From assembly GCF_000420865.1 (NCBI RefSeq), contig NZ_ATVT01000003.1, forward strand, positions 1 through 64,000: a stretch of DNA of 64,000 nucleotides. The letters run 5' to 3'. The stretch's first letter is position 1. Each line of letters opens with the position of its first letter. This DNA comes from Butyrivibrio sp. XPD2006 (lineage in GTDB: Bacteria; Bacillota; Clostridia; Lachnospirales; Lachnospiraceae). Below, piece by piece: positions 63,008 through 64,000 of this stretch. A model generated the notes under the pieces. The model did not search any database. It was given only the letters and a program-made list of their open reading frames with translations, and was not told the DNA's origin. A program made the position numbers and the translations under genes.

Positions 63008-63871
63008 TTAGTTTTTGTTCTGTTTCCTAAACTGCAGAGGAGTCATGCCAAACTCTTTTTTAAAACTTGCTGTCATGTTGCCGGGGTAGGAAAATCCGCA
63101 CTCCAGAGAGATATCCATGACGGACATATCGGTGGACAGCAGCAGATTCTGGACATGCTTAAGTCTTGTGATACACAGATACTCCGAAAAGGGCTTTCCA
63201 AGCTGGGCGGAAAAGAGCTTTGAAAAGTAAGTGACGGAATATCCCGAGATGGCAGCTACATCCTCAATCTTAATGGGCTTTTTATAGTTCTTTTCCACAA
63301 AGTAGACAGCCTCCATGATGGGTTCGGAAAGAGCCTTGTTGTGGAGTACAGTCTTTTCCCGGGCGCTCTGCCCTTTGTCGTTTATGAGAAGCAGAAGGGC
63401 GTAAAAGAGGTGTTTCACCTTAAGCTCTGCAACCCTTATGTCTTCAGGCTTTTCGTATTCATTAAGGCTGTCATAGGCATCAAGCAGAGTCTTTGCCAGA
63501 GAAAAGAGCTCTTTCTCGTCCTCGGGAGAATATTCCTTGGGGAACTGGGCATAGAGATTATCAAGGAACTGAGCCCCCAGCTCCTCCGTCAGCTCTTTTA
63601 CATAATCCGGAGCAAACTTTATCAGGTAGTTCTCGTAGTAGTCAGCAGATCCCGGAATGGTGCGATGATAAGCGAATGGAGGCATACCGTTTATAAAACC
63701 TGCATGCAGCATGAATGTTTTGGTAGGCGTTATGACCTTTCTGTCACCATGTATGATGAACCCAAGAGAATAGTGGTCTGAAGCCACCTCCATAGATGGC
63801 ATTTCAAAGCTTGATTCAAGCATTCTGTATATGATAGTGAACTGTTTGCCCTGTGGCAGGGGAAGTGCCAT
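63008..63871 (-). CDS. AraC-family transcriptional regulator
   Basis: 287 residues. N-terminal ~160 residues are a cupin-like sensor (SLGFIIHGDRKVITPTKTFMLHAGFINGMPPFAYH); C-terminal double HTH from ~185 (IEDVAAISGYSVTYFSKLFSAQLG, then VMDISLECGFSYPGNMTASFKKEFG). GGAGG lies eight bases before ATG 63871. It probably controls the GH5 gene directly downstream. Confidence 0.9.
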   Translation of the reverse strand: MALPLPQGKQFTIIYRMLESSFEMPSMEVASDHYSLGFIIHGDRKVITPTKTFMLHAGFINGMPPFAYHRTIPGSADYYENYLIKFAPDYVKELTEELGAQFLDNLYAQFPKEYSPEDEKELFSLAKTLLDAYDSLNEYEKPEDIRVAELKVKHLFYALLLLINDKGQSAREKTVLHNKALSEPIMEAVYFVEKNYKKPIKIEDVAAISGYSVTYFSKLFSAQLGKPFSEYLCITRLKHVQNLLLSTDMSVMDISLECGFSYPGNMTASFKKEFGMTPLQFRKQNKN

Positions 63872-63895
63872 TTCCTGAACCTCCGTAGGTTTTCT

Positions 63896-63943
63896 TTACT
63901 CTTTTGTCTGATTAATCATAGCATCAAAATGACATAATTTCAT
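63896..63943 (-). CDS. possible 15-codon upstream ORF (leader peptide)
   Basis: Reads MKLCHFDAMINQTKE and stop, ending 24 bases before the AraC start. It has an ideal GGAGGTG site (63950-63956) six bases upstream, better than most genes here. TTTCATTAT and ATAATGAAA (63938-63946 with 63957-63965) can pair around that site, placing it in a ten-base loop and the start codon in the stem. It may be a leader peptide for the regulator or chance; there is no homology support. Confidence 0.4.
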   Translation of the reverse strand: MKLCHFDAMINQTKE

Positions 63944-64000
63944 TATTTTCACCTCCATAATGAAATAAATCCATAAGAAAATTATTGGATCATGAATGAA

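Noticed and set aside
1..64000. tRNA, rRNA, prophage or complete insertion sequence
   Set aside because: No cloverleaf, rRNA core sequence, integrase or transposase could be recognised.

Overview
The window looks like the chromosome of a low-to-mid GC Firmicute of the Lachnospiraceae, most like a Butyrivibrio-type plant-fibre degrader. This rests on the gene order (S10, spc and alpha ribosomal operons, then ecfA1-ecfA2-ecfT-truA-rplM-rpsI), strong AGGAGG ribosome binding sites, a short zinc-type S14, a cysteine-poor S4, an enlarged L17, a YesM/YesN-type two-component system, and several cytoplasmic glycosidases beside sugar transporters and AraC regulators. The species assignment is inference; no rRNA or tRNA gene was seen.

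Layout. 1-3521: a small cysteine-rich protein with a BTAD-type regulator ending in a degenerate GGDEF-like domain, a small (p)ppGpp synthetase, and a reverse-strand methyltransferase. 3716-16759: the S10-spc cluster from rpsJ to infA, behind a promoter and a structured leader of about 280 nt. 16837-19386: a diguanylate cyclase and an NCS2 permease, which split infA from rpmJ. 19421-23141: rpmJ, rpsM, rpsK, rpsD, rpoA, rplQ. 23278-25827 (reverse): an M15 peptidase and an SDF symporter with an extra cytoplasmic N-terminal domain. 25942-30294: ECF transporter core, truA, rplM, rpsI.

30424-33835 is a patch of single accessory genes (ADA-like deaminase, Nudix-GNAT fusion, DUF3800, isochorismatase-like hydrolase), two with structured leaders. 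33880-40793 is a divergent AraC regulator with a DUF5107-TPR protein and a GH2 enzyme, probably one carbohydrate locus. 40791-41342 is a non-coding block with three repeat types, including six tandem AGTCATG/CATGACT inverted repeats. 41470-44475 encodes an ECF sigma factor, a membrane protein probably acting as its anti-sigma factor, and an ABC exporter.

44558-53325 is a sugar-responsive module: sensor kinase, AraC-type response regulator, small lipoprotein, sugar-binding lipoprotein and a CUT2-type ABC importer with two permeases. A 37-bp perfect inverted repeat follows. 53510-58888 is an overlapping operon of GPH sugar symporter, carboxylesterase, GH31 and a YgjP-like metallopeptidase. 59008-61794 is a large wall-anchored adhesin. 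61851-63871 (reverse) is a cytoplasmic GH5 enzyme and an AraC regulator, with a 15-codon ORF upstream of the regulator.

Taken together, the right half imports oligosaccharides and trims them inside the cell under local AraC and two-component control. The left half is the translation core with many candidate autoregulatory RNA leaders.
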